Positions 47,912 to 62,263 are shown, counted from the stretch's first letter. The stretch is 64,000 nt of DNA from Rhizoclosmatium globosum (GCA_002104985.1 MCGO01000010.1:124001-188000); one strand, 5' to 3'. Numbers and translations are program-made. The notes: generated from the letters alone by a model not told the origin.

Positions 47912-48103
47912 TGCATGTTCATAGCTAACAATCATTGATAGAAACGGCATAGACCAGTTGTGTTTCAAAATTATTCTTTCTAACTAAACAATTTTAGGTA
48001 CTTTCCCTGTAGTGGACTTGTGCACCAAAGGGGCGTGTTTGCCTCACGGTATGGAACTCATCAAAACAATAAAACCAAATTCATGACTGCAATTATTTGA
48101 ACT

Positions 48104-49277
48104 TTATTCAATGAAAATGGACGCGAATACCAAGAACGAGGTGTGTCCAGCAACATTTTGCACAGTACGTGACACAACAACCTGATCTGCTTTGTCTCCG
48201 GTTGCAGCTTCCTCATCCTCTTTCTCTCCACCCTCAGCAGCTTCTTCATCTTCGTCATCCTGTCCATCGCGTTTTCTCTTTGGAGACTCTCTCTTTGTGA
48301 ACCCAGTCACATTGTCGCGCGTTGGCAAAGGCTTCTTTTGCAGCGTCTTAATCTCTTGACGACGAATCAAAGTCTCGAACATTCGTACATCTACAACAAA
48401 AAAAACCAATCGTCAATCCCAGAGACACAAAGGAAAATGAAACCAAATTAAATTAAATTTACCATAAAACCCAAACTTCTCCAACTCCTCACAAGTTCTC
48501 TGAACCTGTTCAATTGCTGGACTGAAGGTACAAATTCGTCCAACCTTCCCCTTCTTGAACGTCTCCTTTGCAGCCGCAACAGCTTCCCACGGGCTCGGCA
48601 GATCCAAAAACACAGCATCACTGACTCCAGTCAACCCAAACCCGTCTTTACACACATTGCGGTGGTTCACGTGGATAATGGAGGAGAGGTCGTGGGAGGC
48701 AAGTTCGTCCTTGAACTTCAGGACTCGTTCTTCGTGGTATTCAAACGTGTGGAGAGTTCCTGTGGGCGCGATTGTACGTGCGATAGAGTGAGAAAATGAT
48801 CCAGAACCGGTTCCTTTTGTTGATGGAAGAGGTTTAGCTCTTTTTACAATTTACTGAGTTGGAGTAGGTTTACCAGACTCAATGACAACAGCTCCTGGTT
48901 TCAAATCCAGAAGGGAAGAAACAAGAGCAATATCTGGCATGTACAGGATCTGAGTTCTGTGTGGAAGACAGGCAGTCCAGAGTTCAGGGGTTGGGTGCAA
49001 GAAGGTAATGTGTCCGTTTCCCTTCTTCGACAGAACTCGAGTTCCAAATGGTTTGCCAATAATACTATTGTGGTCGAACGCTCCGTATTTGTTGTTCATA
49101 GTCCCGTCTTTCACAATCTTGACAGCTTGAAGGTCAAGTGGGTTCTAAAGACATGTTTGAGACGTGGCTTCCATAGCACTTGACACATACCACATAGGCA
49201 ATAACCATGTCTCCATCTTGGATTGTCTTGCCGTATTTGGTAAAGGGGGAATGGTCTTCCTTGCCTACAGCAGCCAT
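48104..49277 (-). CDS. TRM61: tRNA (adenine58-N1)-methyltransferase catalytic subunit
   Basis: TRM61 with TRM6 makes m1A58 in tRNA. The N-terminal barrel part starts MAAVGKEDHSPFTKYGKTI. YGAFDHNSIIGKPFGTRV and HPTPELWTACLPHRTQILY are family blocks. The SAM-binding motif I, ESGTGSGSFSHSIART, is split by an intron; GTLHTFEYHEERV and AVFLDLPSPWEAV carry motifs II and IV. A Lys/Glu-rich insert precedes the C-terminal GHTSFLVFASI end. All expected catalytic motifs are present. It is convergent with PAP1, whose stop lies about 190 bases away. Confidence 0.92.
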
Positions 49278-49381
49278 TTTTGTTTTTTTCGAAACGAAGT
49301 ATAGAAGAATGAAAGAAGAGAGAATTCATTATCCACAAATGAAACATCATCAAAAATTAAAAACAGCCCTGGCTAATGTAT

Positions 49382-51649
49382 TTATGGTCCCATCCACGAG
49401 TTTTGGAACTTGGCAGCGTTTTCCTCAAACTTGACAGAGGGTCCAAGCTCCATTTCGTGCAGAGCTTTACCAGCAGGCACCATTGGGTACACGTGCTCAT
49501 CTTTTGTTACAACACACTCGAGAATGACTGGCTCCTTGCACGCCAAGAATTCAGCCATGGCACCTGGAAGCTCTTCCATTGTTTTAGCCCGAATACCCAC
49601 ACAGTTCATACTCTAAAAATGCCTATTAGTATCCAATAAAATCTAGCGTGCACGCCATACCTCAGCAAACTTGACGAAATCAGGGTTGTGCATCTCAGTT
49701 CCAGAGTATCGCTTCTCATAGAATAAGTCTTGCCATTGCTTCACCATTCCTTGGAAGTCGTTATTCAGAATCAAGACCTTGACAGGGATGTTGAATTGTC
49801 TAGCAGTCATCAACTCCATTCCAGTCATTGAGAACGAAGCATCACCGTCGATATCAATAACAATACAATCTGGACGTCCAACCTTGGCACCAATTGCAGC
49901 TGGGAGACCGAAACCCATTGTACCAAGACCTCCAGAAGTGATCATTGTACGGGGGTGACGCCACCTGTACCATTGAGCAGCCCACATTTGGTGCAAACCA
50001 ACACCAGTAGTCAAGATAACCTTGTCCTTCATGTGGGCAACCTGCTTGTTGAGCTCTTCCAAAACAGCCTGTGGCTTCAACTTTTCACCTGGAGCAGATG
50101 GCTCATATGAGAAGGGGTACTTTTGCTTCCAGGTGTTCAATTGCTCAAACCACTCGGCACGGTCCTTGTGTTGAACGAGGGGAATCAAGTGACGCAAGTT
50201 GGCAGTAACGTCTCCATCAACGGAAGCGTCAACCTTAACAACCTTGTTGATGTTCTTTGGCATAATTTCGAATTGGACGATTCCTCCCTTTCCTCGGAGT
50301 CCAGCCTTCTTGGCGGCAGGAGCAAATTCTGTGTCAAAGTTAGAAAACAGAGTTGTGATGTTAGGAATGCTCACTCTTCAAGTTTCCAGTGACACGGTCA
50401 TCAAATCTTGCACCCAAAGAGATAATCAAATCAGCAGATTGCATGGCCAAGTTGGCGTAGGCACCACCGTGCATACCAAGCATGTGAAGAGATCGTGGGT
50501 CCTCCTCGTCGAAAGAACCCATAGCCATCAAAGTTGTGGTAACAGGGATGTTGGCGGCATCAACAAACTCTTTCAAAACCTTTGGACCATCTGGGTTGCT
50601 CAAAATACCTTGACCCACATACAAGATTGGCTTTTGGGCAATGCTGATCAACTCGGCAACCTTTTCAATGCTCTTCATGGTGGCTGGGGAAGGTCCGTCA
50701 TCAACGTGGACCATTGGCTTCTTTCCTGGAATCTTGGTAGCTCCGTGAATTGGCTTTTGCAAGATGGCAGCAGTGACGTCCTTTGGCAAGTCCACAAGAA
50801 CTGGACCTGGTCTGCCACTAGTAGCAATTTCGAAAGCTTCGTTGATACGACGAGGCAGTTCAGCGATATCTTTGACCATGACGTTCCACTTTGTACAGCT
50901 TCGACTGATTCCAAGAACATCGGCTTCTTGGAAAGCGTCAGTTCCAATGGCAGTTGTGGGCACCTGTCCAGAGAACACAACCATGGGGGTACCATCTGAC
51001 AGAGCATCCTGCATAGGAGTGATCACATTTGTTGCTCCTGGACCAGATGTAACGAGAACGACTCCGACCTTTCCACTGTGTGAAATCAAAAGTTAGATAA
51101 GGGAAACTTGAAAATCTAGCGGTAGGCTTAACCAAACACGCTCTCCAGCACTCTTTATCTAGGGAAAACTTACGTGGCTCTAGCGTATCCTTCAGCCATG
51201 TGTCCAGCGCCCTGTTCGTGACGCGGCAGAATGAATTCAAAGTATTCAGAGTTGTGGATGGCGTCGTAGACAGGCAGAATAGCACCACCGGGGTACCCAA
51301 AGACAACCTTAACGCCCTGTCTCAACATCATCTCGTGGAAGATCTGACCACCAGTCATGCCCACGAAGGAGGCGTCGGTGGTCATTGTTGTTGTAGCGCC
51401 TTCGGGAGTCGACAGGGTCATTGGCTGTTTCTTGTGGATGTGTTGGAGCGTTGCATTTGGACTGGGGAACGGGTTAGATGTGTGCCAGGTGTTTTGGTGT
51501 CAATGGTGTGGTTATCAGTGAGTCACCCACCTTTTCGCTGGGGCAGACGAGCCGAATGCGCGGACAGCTCCGGCGAGACACGTGCGTGGAACGAGGGTTC
51601 GGCGGATTGGCGCTGAGGCAAAAGCGCGAGGAAGCTGCGAAACTCTCAT
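49382..51649 (-). CDS. ILV2: Acetolactate synthase catalytic subunit
   Basis: A ThDP- and FAD-dependent enzyme that makes acetolactate or acetohydroxybutyrate in isoleucine and valine synthesis, in mitochondria. The first exon (from 51649) encodes [19 protein letters not shown], a typical Arg/Ser/Ala-rich mitochondrial presequence, and ends at a GTGGGT donor. The second starts SPNATLQ and leads to [29 protein letters not shown] with the catalytic Glu, [34 protein letters not shown] and the ThDP motif [12 protein letters not shown]. It ends KFQNSWMGP. The residues are consistent with an active enzyme. A TCACGTGA element lies 62 bases upstream of the start. Confidence 0.95.
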
Positions 51650-51710
51650 CGACTTTGGTTGGTGCTTTCTTTTTGTTGGTGGTGAATCGACCCAAATCTG
51701 CGCTTATCTG

Positions 51711-51718
51711 TCACGTGA
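51711..51718. promoter_or_regulatory. CACGTG-type palindrome upstream of ILV2
   Basis: TCACGTGA lies 62 bases before the ILV2 start codon. It is the full CDE1-like consensus bound by Cbf1-type bHLH proteins in other fungi; here a role in amino-acid control is only inferred. Confidence 0.45.
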
Positions 51719-51949
51719 CTTGGCCCTCTTTTGCAACTCATGGTAACGAACCGTCTTTATTGTAGTTAAGTATGATCATTACCTCCACTTGTCACCACTG
51801 AATCGTGATCTGACCATGCCTTTGGCTCATCCCTCTTTCCTGAATCTTGTCGAATGGGAGATATAAAGTCATTTGCATTACTCTTTCTCTGTGCTGGAGT
51901 TTTTTGACGTTCCTGTTGGTCATCCACAGTCCACGGTCGACTATTAGGA

Positions 51950-54900
51950 TCAAACAACGTCGTTGATGCCGTTATTGTGTTTCTCCGCGATCCCGTGCCA
52001 GCTGAGGTATTGTGTCGTTGATGTGTAGTTATTGGCTGCCTCGATTATTCGATTTGGACGAATTGCAGATTCATCGGGAGGTGTTTTCATTCGGACAGTC
52101 ACAATTGGTACCCCTTTATCCATAGATCCTCTGCTTGCCCTTTGGTTAATTTTTTCATCAGACTCAGTTTTGGTAACAGAGACAACGGGCGGCAACGATA
52201 TACCAAGGTTGTTTTCATCTTCAGGGAGCATTCCTTCACCCGCTAAGCTTGAGCCTCGTTTAATGTTAATTCGTTTGTAATAGCTGACTTGTAGGGGCTG
52301 CATTGAAACGCGGCGGCTGTACACTTTTATAGCCCCGTCAACGTCAACTTCAATTTTTTCTTCGGCTTCTAAATGCGAAGATACAATTGGACCAAAGTGG
52401 GATACCCTCCTTGATGATTTCGGCGTAGATTCGTCACTTGTTGTTGAGTCCCTTTTCTTGAATAGTCCCCACGGGTCAGCTGCATCGGCACCTGCCATAA
52501 TAGAACTACGAAGCGTTCCCCAACCTCCGAATCCAGGTCGCGAAGGCGAGGCTTGAGAATTTCGTCTGAATCCGCCAGCAAACGTCCCCGTAGTTCTTCG
52601 ACTTACTAAATATTGATCCTTTTGTACTCTCAACTCTTCTTCTGATGTTGGTTTATCAAAGAAGTCTGTTTTGGGTGTGGGTTTTTGTAATGCTCCGTTA
52701 TTGAACGTAATATTATTTGCAATGGACTGCCGAGCTGTTGAGTGTCGATTAGCGCCACCTAAAGATGGGCGTCTGGTCAGAGATATCCGAGGAATGTCAG
52801 CATTTGTCAAAAAATCATCTTCCTCTTCATCGCGGTGGTCAAGCTTCTCTTGGGAGTTCTCCTTCATGGAAGTTGATCTTTCATAAATAGATGACTTTCT
52901 ACTACTTTGTCCATAAACAGATGAGTGATAAATTGAATTCCTCGCACTTCCTGTTTTTGATGGTGCTACTGAGCATTCAGGGTCTGGCCAGTATTTGTCA
53001 AATGACGGTCGCCTGCTAGGCATTGCACTTTGTACTTTAAGTTGACTGAATATCGTAGGTTTCACAATCGTTCCCAGATTATTCACAGTTCGGGAACGTT
53101 GTGTAGACATTCTCTCATCTGGCTCACACGCAGGAGCGAGAGCCGCAGGCTTTGGTTGATTGTTCTTGCCATACATTTTTTCAAAGTCTTCTTTTGTCAG
53201 CACGCCTTTTTTTACCAAGGTTGCATTGTACGAATCGGGTCGGTCTTTCAGTGACCCAGGAATCTTTTTTAATGGTACTAACTTCTGCCATTCAACGATT
53301 CGCGCCGCATTTATCGCGTCATAATCAGATTGATTTTTTGAAAGCCTTGCAAGTTCTTCCTGGGTGTGGGTGTCAGCGACGTTTTCATAAGAAACCAACT
53401 TACATCCAGAAAAGAGAGCTCCTTCTGTTTCTGGGCCACATCCGGTATAATTTGTAGTTGAACCATGGCCTGCCGCAATGATTCTTTTGAGTTAATGCCC
53501 ATTTCAGTTAACGATTTTTTCGCAGTTCGACTGGTACAAGATTAGCAAACGTTTTTCATACTAGGTAATTACCGAACGACATCTGATTTATCTTTTAAGC
53601 AGCTTATTAAGTGATATGTTAAATCAGGATGTGACTGCTTGTACACTGGAAGTACTGCGCACAACGTGGCACGAAATTGCCAGTCATTATCGTTGAAAAA
53701 TTCAAGTTGGGGAACGAGAATAACGTTCAGTGGATCCTGAAAGTCTTTTTCAAACGTTTGATACTGGTTTAAAAGTTAACACCGAATATTGCTGTTAAAA
53801 TCAAAAAATTACCAAGTACAGAACAGCTTTGCAGGCTTCAGATTTCTCTCGCCATAGACCGGATTTCATTGTCTTGAACAAAACTTTCAGAATGTTTTGA
53901 AGATTTGCTTCCATACCAGGCTGTGATATTTAACTTAACTCAGAACTTGACCCAAACTAGTTTCTAATGAAACTTACATCTAGTCCAGGAAACCAGTGAT
54001 TTCCAATAATATTCTTAAGTTCTTGCTTGATGTCATCTGCTTTTCCTGTGGATCCCTTCCTGTTTAAGGTTGAGGCTCGTATGGATGGCTTCCGTTCCGC
54101 AGTTTTCTTGGAAATATCAATCAAATTCCAAGCTGTTTTCGCAACATCTTCATTTGCATTATCCCAGAGCCCTGTCAACGCTTCTGGGTCAAAATCATCT
54201 TCCTCTTCGTCGCTGCCGCTTAAGTCTGAATTGGAATCATCCCCAATCTTATTCAGTCCTTCAAATTTATCATTTGGACGTCGTTTCCAAGGAACTATAG
54301 GCTTTCGCTCCGATTTTTTAATTGTCGGAGGTGGTGGCGCTTTGTAGAGTGTTCCTTTTTCACGTGCAGAAAACACATCTTGTGCAACAATCGTGCGTTT
54401 TTCAGTATCTGTGACGGGAACGAAATCTTTAATTGCTCCATAAGTGGTTGAAGGTTGTGCAGCCTTTCTTTTTTCATCCTCAAGTCGTTTTCTTCGTTCT
54501 GCTTCTTCAGCTTCCGCAGCTTTCTTTGCCATCATAATGGCGTCCATAGCCTCTTTTTTGGCTCGTTTGACGGCCAGTTTTGCGTCAAGTTCAGCCTTTC
54601 GCCTCGCTTCTTTTTCTGCTTTCAGTCTCAGGCGTTCAGCTTCTTCTGCTTCAGCCTTCTCTCTTTTCAGTCTCTCTTGTTCGTCTTTTTTGGCTTGAAT
54701 TTCCGCTTCGTCTCGCTCTCGTTGAGCTCGAAGTTCAGCTTCTAATTCGCTGCCAGTCTTCGAGCCTCCTCTTCTTCTGCGAGTCTTTGCAGCCTTTCTG
54801 CTCTTCTGCCTCTCTACGTTTCCGCTCAATTTCTTCCAAATCTTCGTAAACGGGTTCTGGCCCAGCGTCATCAAATTTCAATGCTGGCCTTTCTGGTAAT

Positions 54901-57900
54901 TCCTCCTCTTCAAATTCTCCATCATCCCAAGATCGACTTCTGACTGCATGTACTTCACAGTCTCGGAGAGGAATTTGTTACTTCGTCGAACATTTTTCAC
55001 TCTGTCCGCCATGGCTTTCTTATTGGCAGCTTCTTGCATCGCTTGAATGCAGCTGCGGCCTTTTTCTCCTTCTCCAAACATTCCTTCTTTTGGCTTCTCC
55101 TTCAATTTCTCCAGCGAGTATAGAATTTGGTAAAGCCCAACTTCATAAAATGGTTTTGAATCCATGTTTTTGATTTTCCAGGAAATAGTTCTTTCGCTTT
55201 CGGCTTTTCATTGGGGTTTCGGGAAACAGAGCTAGGCGAGCGTCTTTGCAGCTGGTCTAACGAAAAGGATGGCTTTCGGAGTGGTGATTGATTTGCGTCC
55301 GAATTGAACCTGTGAGGATCGTCTTTGGTTTGAGGCACTTTTTGGAATACTGATGATGCTGTGAAGGGTTAGGTTCAGACTTGTTGGTAACGTTGTAATT
55401 ACCAGAGTCTCGCCGCTTTGGAACATTTTTGACATTGAGCCTTGACGCTGAGGGTTGGAGGATTCATGGCTTTCTCATAAGCATCTTCAACCACTTGTAT
55501 AAATTTTCCTTTCCGTTTCATGTGCTTGTCATAAACGTTCTATGAGAATAATATTTAGTGGTAATGCATCAAATTTACAAACCTTTAGAGTAGGTCGCCG
55601 CTGCCTTCCTGAATATGTGGAGTCTGGACTTCAGCCATTCTTTCTCTTTTTCTTTCCGCTCTTCACTGATTCTACCATCCAGATACTTGTCAAGCTCGCT
55701 AAGATCTATTTTCATCTCGTTTTGTGCTTTTCTGTGACGAAGCAAGTCCATCAAATTGATTGTTTTCAGGTTGTCGAGTAGCCCAAAGATTCAAGTAACT
55801 TTCGCTGCTCTTCGGCTGTCATTTGTCTCAATTGATGACGCCGTTTCTTTTCCTGTCTCTCTTTTCGTTTTCGTTGCTGCAACGGAGCAGTTAAAAACAC
55901 ATGGATTTGATACGGGTTTCACCTCTTCGGCATCATATCGTTTTCGTTCCAAATCAACAAGTAAACCTGCCAACCTTTCTTCGTCTGCACTTCGTCTTTG
56001 AAAAGCAATATGCCATTTGGTCAGATCTGCGCCTATCTTTTCAAGTCCCAATCTGTACAACTCCCAAAAATCCAAATCACTGTCGAAGGGTTTCGGAGAT
56101 TCAATAGGATCATCTGGCCATCCCTCGGATTTCACAATTAAATCTGCTAAAAACTGCTGAGGGAGGTAATCATGTACTCGAACAAGCACCAATTGATTGG
56201 GAAGACCAACAAGTAGATCTCCTTTATCATTGCAAAAGCATACTGAAGATATAGGCTCATTGAATTGGATTTCGCTTAGGAATTCATAAGTACAACTGTG
56301 AAGTGGAAGTAAACGCTTACCGAATCAGACTATTTGCCTCAGCATCCCATATTTTGGCAGTACCGTCTTCACTAGAAGTAGCAAATAGTTTCAAACTTGA
56401 TAGTTGTGACACAAATGTTATTCGTTTCAGGTGATCTTCGTCGGTAGCATGCTTTTTGCGCATTTCTGAGAGGCCTTGATAATCCCAATTGAATAGTACA
56501 AGTTGAGATTCAGTGCTGACCGCGATCGCTTCTGCTCCAACATTCAAACTGATATTGGATCCGATTCCTTTCGGAAGTTTAAAGATATGGAGAGAATTGA
56601 TGGTTGAGTACGGTATAATTTGAAGGCAAAGGTCGGGATTTTCGGCATCTTTGCTCGTTGTGTCCATTTTATCAGCCCAAGTTATTGCCCACATCTTTAT
56701 CAGTCCATCTAACGTAATGCTTAATAAAGTTTAAAAATAATGTTACGAACCGTGACCAGCACTGATTATCTGGAGCTTCTCTGAATAACAAGATATGTCT
56801 GAAATCGCTGCTGTGTGTGCTTGACTCAATATTTTAGTTTCTCCACCCAAGACTCGAATATCCAGCGTAACAATTTGTCCGCTATCAGTTCCTCCGATCA
56901 GCGTATAAATGGCAGGAGATTTCAAAGTGGTTAAAGACCGTTTCCCGCCTTTGGGAGCAATTCGTAGTGCAGACATACAGGTCACAAGGTCCTTCCCGGC
57001 TGTTGATGCTCAAATTTAAGTCACTTCCCTCAATTTTTTAGTAACAAGTACCTTGTACTTTCCATTCGTCGACAACCTTACACGGATTCATTACGGTTGA
57101 ATATACAAAAATGTCTCCACTGAATGTCAATGTCCATATCATATCTACGGCGACATTAAGTTAAATGAACATATATTTTATAACCTCACTTGAAACGATG
57201 TCGTATTCCACTGAACGGATCATCGAGTCTTTGATAACTGGGAAGGCAGTAAAGAGTGTAGCTCCAGTTACTGGAGATAGCAATTTGACTGAGCAATCAG
57301 AACCAGCTACTAGTATTCGCGGTATGAAGCCTGGCACCTCGATTCGTCGGATATGTGTGACTGCAGAGTTGATGCTGGAAAATCCAACATATCGACGATT
57401 GAGATTCCAAACACAAATTCGATCTTTCGAGTAATGATAAAAAACGTCGGGTCGAAGCCAGCCTAATCCCAAACAATCACTGAATGTTTCATACTTGTAG
57501 ACCAAGTGACCACTATCCATATTCCACATTCTGATTGCACCATCTTGATAGGAGGACATCAAAAATGTATGCCGTGTTGTTTCTTGATCCTCTGGATTCA
57601 CAATTGATAATCCAGTCACTGGTGAGCTTGTCGGCGACTTCAACTCAAGGATAAATTGATTATAACGAGTCCAAACTTTTACTGCTCAAATAATTAAGAT
57701 TTAAGGAGCAATAAACCGATCAATCTTACTGTTTGAGTCTTTAGAAGCTGTAATAAGGTACTGATGTGGTTCGTAAAAGATCATAACACTGATCGACAAT
57801 TCATGTATTCCTCTCAGCCTATCGATACGTTTTCCAGTATTGTAGTCGTATATCTGGTTAAAATAATCATTAAATCGACTTTCTTGGCTGCATACCAACC

Positions 57901-59337
57901 AAAAGATCACAATCACAAGCGACCATCAATCGATTTAAATAAGCATTATGGACAATGTGTGTGATCCACTCTTCAGATTGCAAATCATCAATAATTAGCC
58001 TTGGACCAGATAACCGATAAGTTCCTTTCAGTTGAGATACTGTCCATATTCTGATATTTCCAACTCCTCCGGCAATAAGCTCATCTCGAGCATCATGGAA
58101 ATCTAAACTTGAGTGATACGTTCAGTTTTGTCAACATTGTCTATACTCCTACCAAAGGACTGGCTTAACGCTTGATACTTGAGAAAGTAACTCCAAACTG
58201 AGTCCCAAGACTTTTAACTCGAGATGTAAGGTTGCAATTATTGTGATTCTCCATTTGGAGATGAAAATCCATCGATTTAGTCCTGTCAAGTGTGAATCAG
58301 GCACGGACTTTTCTTCTCCAACAGAAATTCCTGCAACCTTCATGGTTCCTCGGATTAGTCGAGCTTGGTATGTATCCAGCACCGCAAATGAGTCGGTGTT
58401 GTTTGCGCTGACGTTGATTACGCTCTTAACACAAGGCTTTGGTTGTACAAGCGTTCGTAAAAGTTGAAAGCCATGTGGAATAGTGATTGGTAATATTGGA
58501 CCAGATTTTTCATCTCCAAGATCTTCCTCTTCCTCCTCCTCTTCTTCTTCTAGACCTAAATCTTCGCATTTTTGTCAGAAGCGCTTTCATCATCCATCAG
58601 TATTATAGCTTACTTTCATCTGGTTCAACCTCACGTATGTCGGCGAATGGAACTGTTAAATTTCTACTTAAGGGAGCATCAACTAGCTCCATTATTCCTG
58701 ATATACTCTCGTTACTGTCTCGAAGTTCCGAATTTTCAGAGACGGTTGAAACTCGAAAGGAACCTCGCCCCTTCTTTCGGAATTCCAGTTCCTTGACTCG
58801 CGCCGAAAGAACTCCTGCAAAAACTGCAGCTCGAGCTTTATCAACTTTTGCAGCTGCCCCTGCTGCCATACTAACTCGCGGTGCCTTCACATCAGGAAAC
58901 GAGCCTGAAAGTGTTCCTATCCGAAGGCCTTTCTTTACAGCCTTTCTATGCTTCCGATTTGGAGAGTGGGCCATTTTCTTTTGAACGCCCAAGGCATGTA
59001 TGAGGTTTCTTGTTCGTTTCCAAGGAAATGCTAAGACTGTCTCTTGTTCAAGTCCACCCTTTTGAAGCCCTGGCGCTTTCTTTCTGTGCAACTTTCCAAG
59101 CTTTGTTGTATTTTGTTTCGCAATCAGAAGTGTTTGACTGGCAGTTCTTCCTGCAATTTCGGGAAGGGATCCGAAATCTGAGGATGCGTTTGATTTGTTT
59201 CCAGATTCATCTCCACTGTCATCTGAGCTAAATAGATCAGAACTAATATATGACGATGAATCAGAGGAGTGTGGGGATCCCGATCGAGAATTTAGCTCAT
59301 CCTCTTCGAGAAGAGAACCAAGTTCGGGAGTGGACAT
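51950..59337 (-). CDS. WDR87/WDR97-type WD40-HEAT-coiled-coil protein, probable flagellar
   Basis: A very large multi-exon gene starting MSTPELGSLLEEDELNS. An acidic Ser-rich N-terminus is followed by two WD40 propellers in several exons (HLVYKYETFSDCLGLGWLRP, GSDCSVKLLSPVTGATLF, then IFVYSTVMNPCKVVDEWK, which matches the WDR87/97 pattern of SPVTG..T followed by VYST..NPC). A long Glu/Lys/Arg coiled coil (LKREKAEAEEAERLRLKAEK), a HEAT-like helical block (CAVLPVYKQSHPDLTYHLIS) and a Ser-rich tail ending at 51950 follow. One-base gaps are suspected at about 55174-55177, 54953, 54795-54797 and 54746. The family is linked to sperm flagella in mammals; function here is inferred. The tail could be a separate gene, but exon phases favour one. 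Confidence 0.65.
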
Positions 59338-59378
59338 GGAAAATAATGACAATTCGTCGTAAATCACGAGCTGATATC

Positions 59379-59881
59379 TTAAATCATTTTGGCAGTAACA
59401 CTTTGAAAATATTCAATCAAACGCGTAGAAAAACCATCAAACTCGGTTGTACTTGTTAAGTTGAGTTTTGCAACGAATGCCTTGTCACTCCAGTCACCTC
59501 CAACACAAGACCCCAAATATTTAGCTGATTCTTCTGTCAAGTACTTTTCAAGTATGGTTTTCCCATTCGCTTCCAGCACTTCTTGACCTTGTTCAAGCGA
59601 ATCTCCAACGCGTTGTCCAGCTTGGAAGACTTCCCGGCGTCGTTTGATTTCATCAAACGCTTCGATCACTTCGAGTAATTTGCTGGTTTTTGCATCAGAA
59701 CGTTGCTTGCACCACGCCTTCAGCTTCTTCTTCAATTCTTGATCCGACGGAAGGTTAAGCAGTTTTTCTGCAGTACTTTTAGAAAACTCTGTCGCAACCC
59801 AGCTTGGTGCTGAGTCTGGCTCTGCTTGCTTTTGATCTGGCTTTGGTGGGGCGTCGTCTTGTTTCGAGGAGCGCAGCCCAT
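59379..59881 (-). CDS. Candidate N-myristoylated helical protein, one apparent frameshift
   Basis: The ATG at 59881 opens MGCAP, the classical start of a dually acylated protein (Gly2 myristoylation, Cys3 palmitoylation). After five codons the coding frame with good composition is the one shifted by a base at the GG of 59868-59869 (CC on the coding strand). With one added base the start would read MGCAPSK, a stronger myristoylation site. The body is all-helical (ELKKKLKAWCKQRSDAKTSK, ILEKYLTEESAKYLGS) and vaguely recalls an RGS-like bundle, but I cannot show RGS key residues. About 165 residues. A membrane-attached signalling role is inferred only from the N-terminus. Confidence 0.55.
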
Positions 59882-59965
59882 TGTTGAATACAATCGATAA
59901 AGACAGTGATTCCAGAAATCGGGAACCACAAACAAATACAATGCATCCAGACTTTATTTGAGTGA

Positions 59966-60271
59966 CTATTGACATATTCCTTCTGCATTACCATGACTCT
60001 TCTTGGGCATTTCACATACAAGCCCAAGCTCACATCGAAGCATAGACCCGCAAGCTTCGCCCTTTTGAGCAAAGAGTACACATGTTCCGCCCACATCACG
60101 AACGAGGAATGGAGTTGATGGGTTGAAGCATGTGTAAGGTTCCGTACATGTCTTCGCAAAGATTGTGTTCCCACCACAAGATTCGCCGAGTTTAGCAGTG
60201 CCGGATCCCGGTATAGGGCTAGTTGCAACCATGACGGCGCAGGAAAGCGCCAGAATGCGGTGTAGAATCAT
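59966..60271 (-). CDS. Small secreted cysteine-rich protein
   Basis: The start is MILHRILALSCAVMVATSPI, a clear signal peptide with cleavage near residue 18-22. The mature part of about 80 residues has eight cysteines in a spaced pattern (LGESCGG, AKTCTEPYTCF, GGTCVLF, GEACG, MLRCELGLVCE, EGICQ). The repeated C-x(4-8)-C with GLxC and GxC recalls disulphide-rich modules such as colipase or Dickkopf-like folds, but family membership is not claimed. It lies 84 bases upstream of the myristoylation candidate on the same strand. It may be a zoospore or host-surface effector-like protein; that is speculation. Confidence 0.65.
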   Translation of the reverse strand: MILHRILALSCAVMVATSPIPGSGTAKLGESCGGNTIFAKTCTEPYTCFNPSTPFLVRDVGGTCVLFAQKGEACGSMLRCELGLVCEMPKKSHGNAEGICQ

Positions 60272-60509
60272 TTTCTGTTTATAGATTCTTCGAGAAAGAC
60301 ACCAAAGGGAAACCATGCGCTTGAGAACAAAGCATTCCTTAGTGAATTTAATATGTAGAAGAATTTATTGATTTTGATTCAATCATTTACGCAAAGAAAC
60401 AACTTATTTCCAATCAACAAACCCAACCCAAGAAAAGAAACCAACACTCTTTTGTAATGTTTTGCCCAATATACGAAAGCAATGTACAATAAACAAAGGG
60501 GCGAATAGT

Positions 60510-61797
<1,288 letters not shown>

Positions 61798-62263
61798 ATG
61801 TCGTCTTTGACAGATGCATACCAAATGCTAGAAAGCTGTGCACGCAATGTTGACGCTCTCACTAATGAACAACTTGGTGTTGATGCCTGGAATACACAAG
61901 AAAATCGTCAGCATTTATAGAATTTGGATTCACGAAAGGAAGGATCTGCGGATACAGCTGCTGTTCTCTGATGAAGGGAAAAAGCGCAAACTCCATAGAC
62001 TGAACATCACTGCAGCCATTACCACCATCCAACATGGCAATAATTTCAATTCGAAGATATATAGTTGAAGCGATTGATCTGAGGCCGTTGCAGTTTGTCA
62101 GGCCAAGGTTTATCCGAAACTCACCACAAGAAGTGATTGACTGAAAAGGTTTGAAGAAGCCGATGATCCAAATGTATTTGATGAAGATGCGCCACTGAAA
62201 GGTGTTGACGATTCAAATGACTGGAATGATGCATTTGGAGTTGAGTGGAACGCATTCGATTGA
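61798..62263 (+). CDS. Small unknown protein with acidic W/F-rich C-terminus
   Basis: An ATG at 61798 opens MSSLTDAYQMLESCARNVDA, followed by a possible GT..AG intron. A last exon ending at 62263 encodes DDPNVFDEDAPLKG and DSNDWNDAFGVEWNAFD. The acidic Trp/Phe repeats (DWNDAF, EWNAFD) resemble short linear motifs that bind clathrin-adaptor appendage domains. The middle exons could not be joined with confidence, and one or two missing bases are possible as elsewhere in the window. The family is not recognised. The overlapping Ser-rich minus-strand frame is regarded as a shadow. Confidence 0.35.

Noticed and set aside
54444..54849. Plus-strand hydrophobic Phe/Ser/Leu-rich open frames
   Set aside because: These are antisense shadows of the Glu/Lys/Ala-rich coiled coil of the WDR87/97-type gene.
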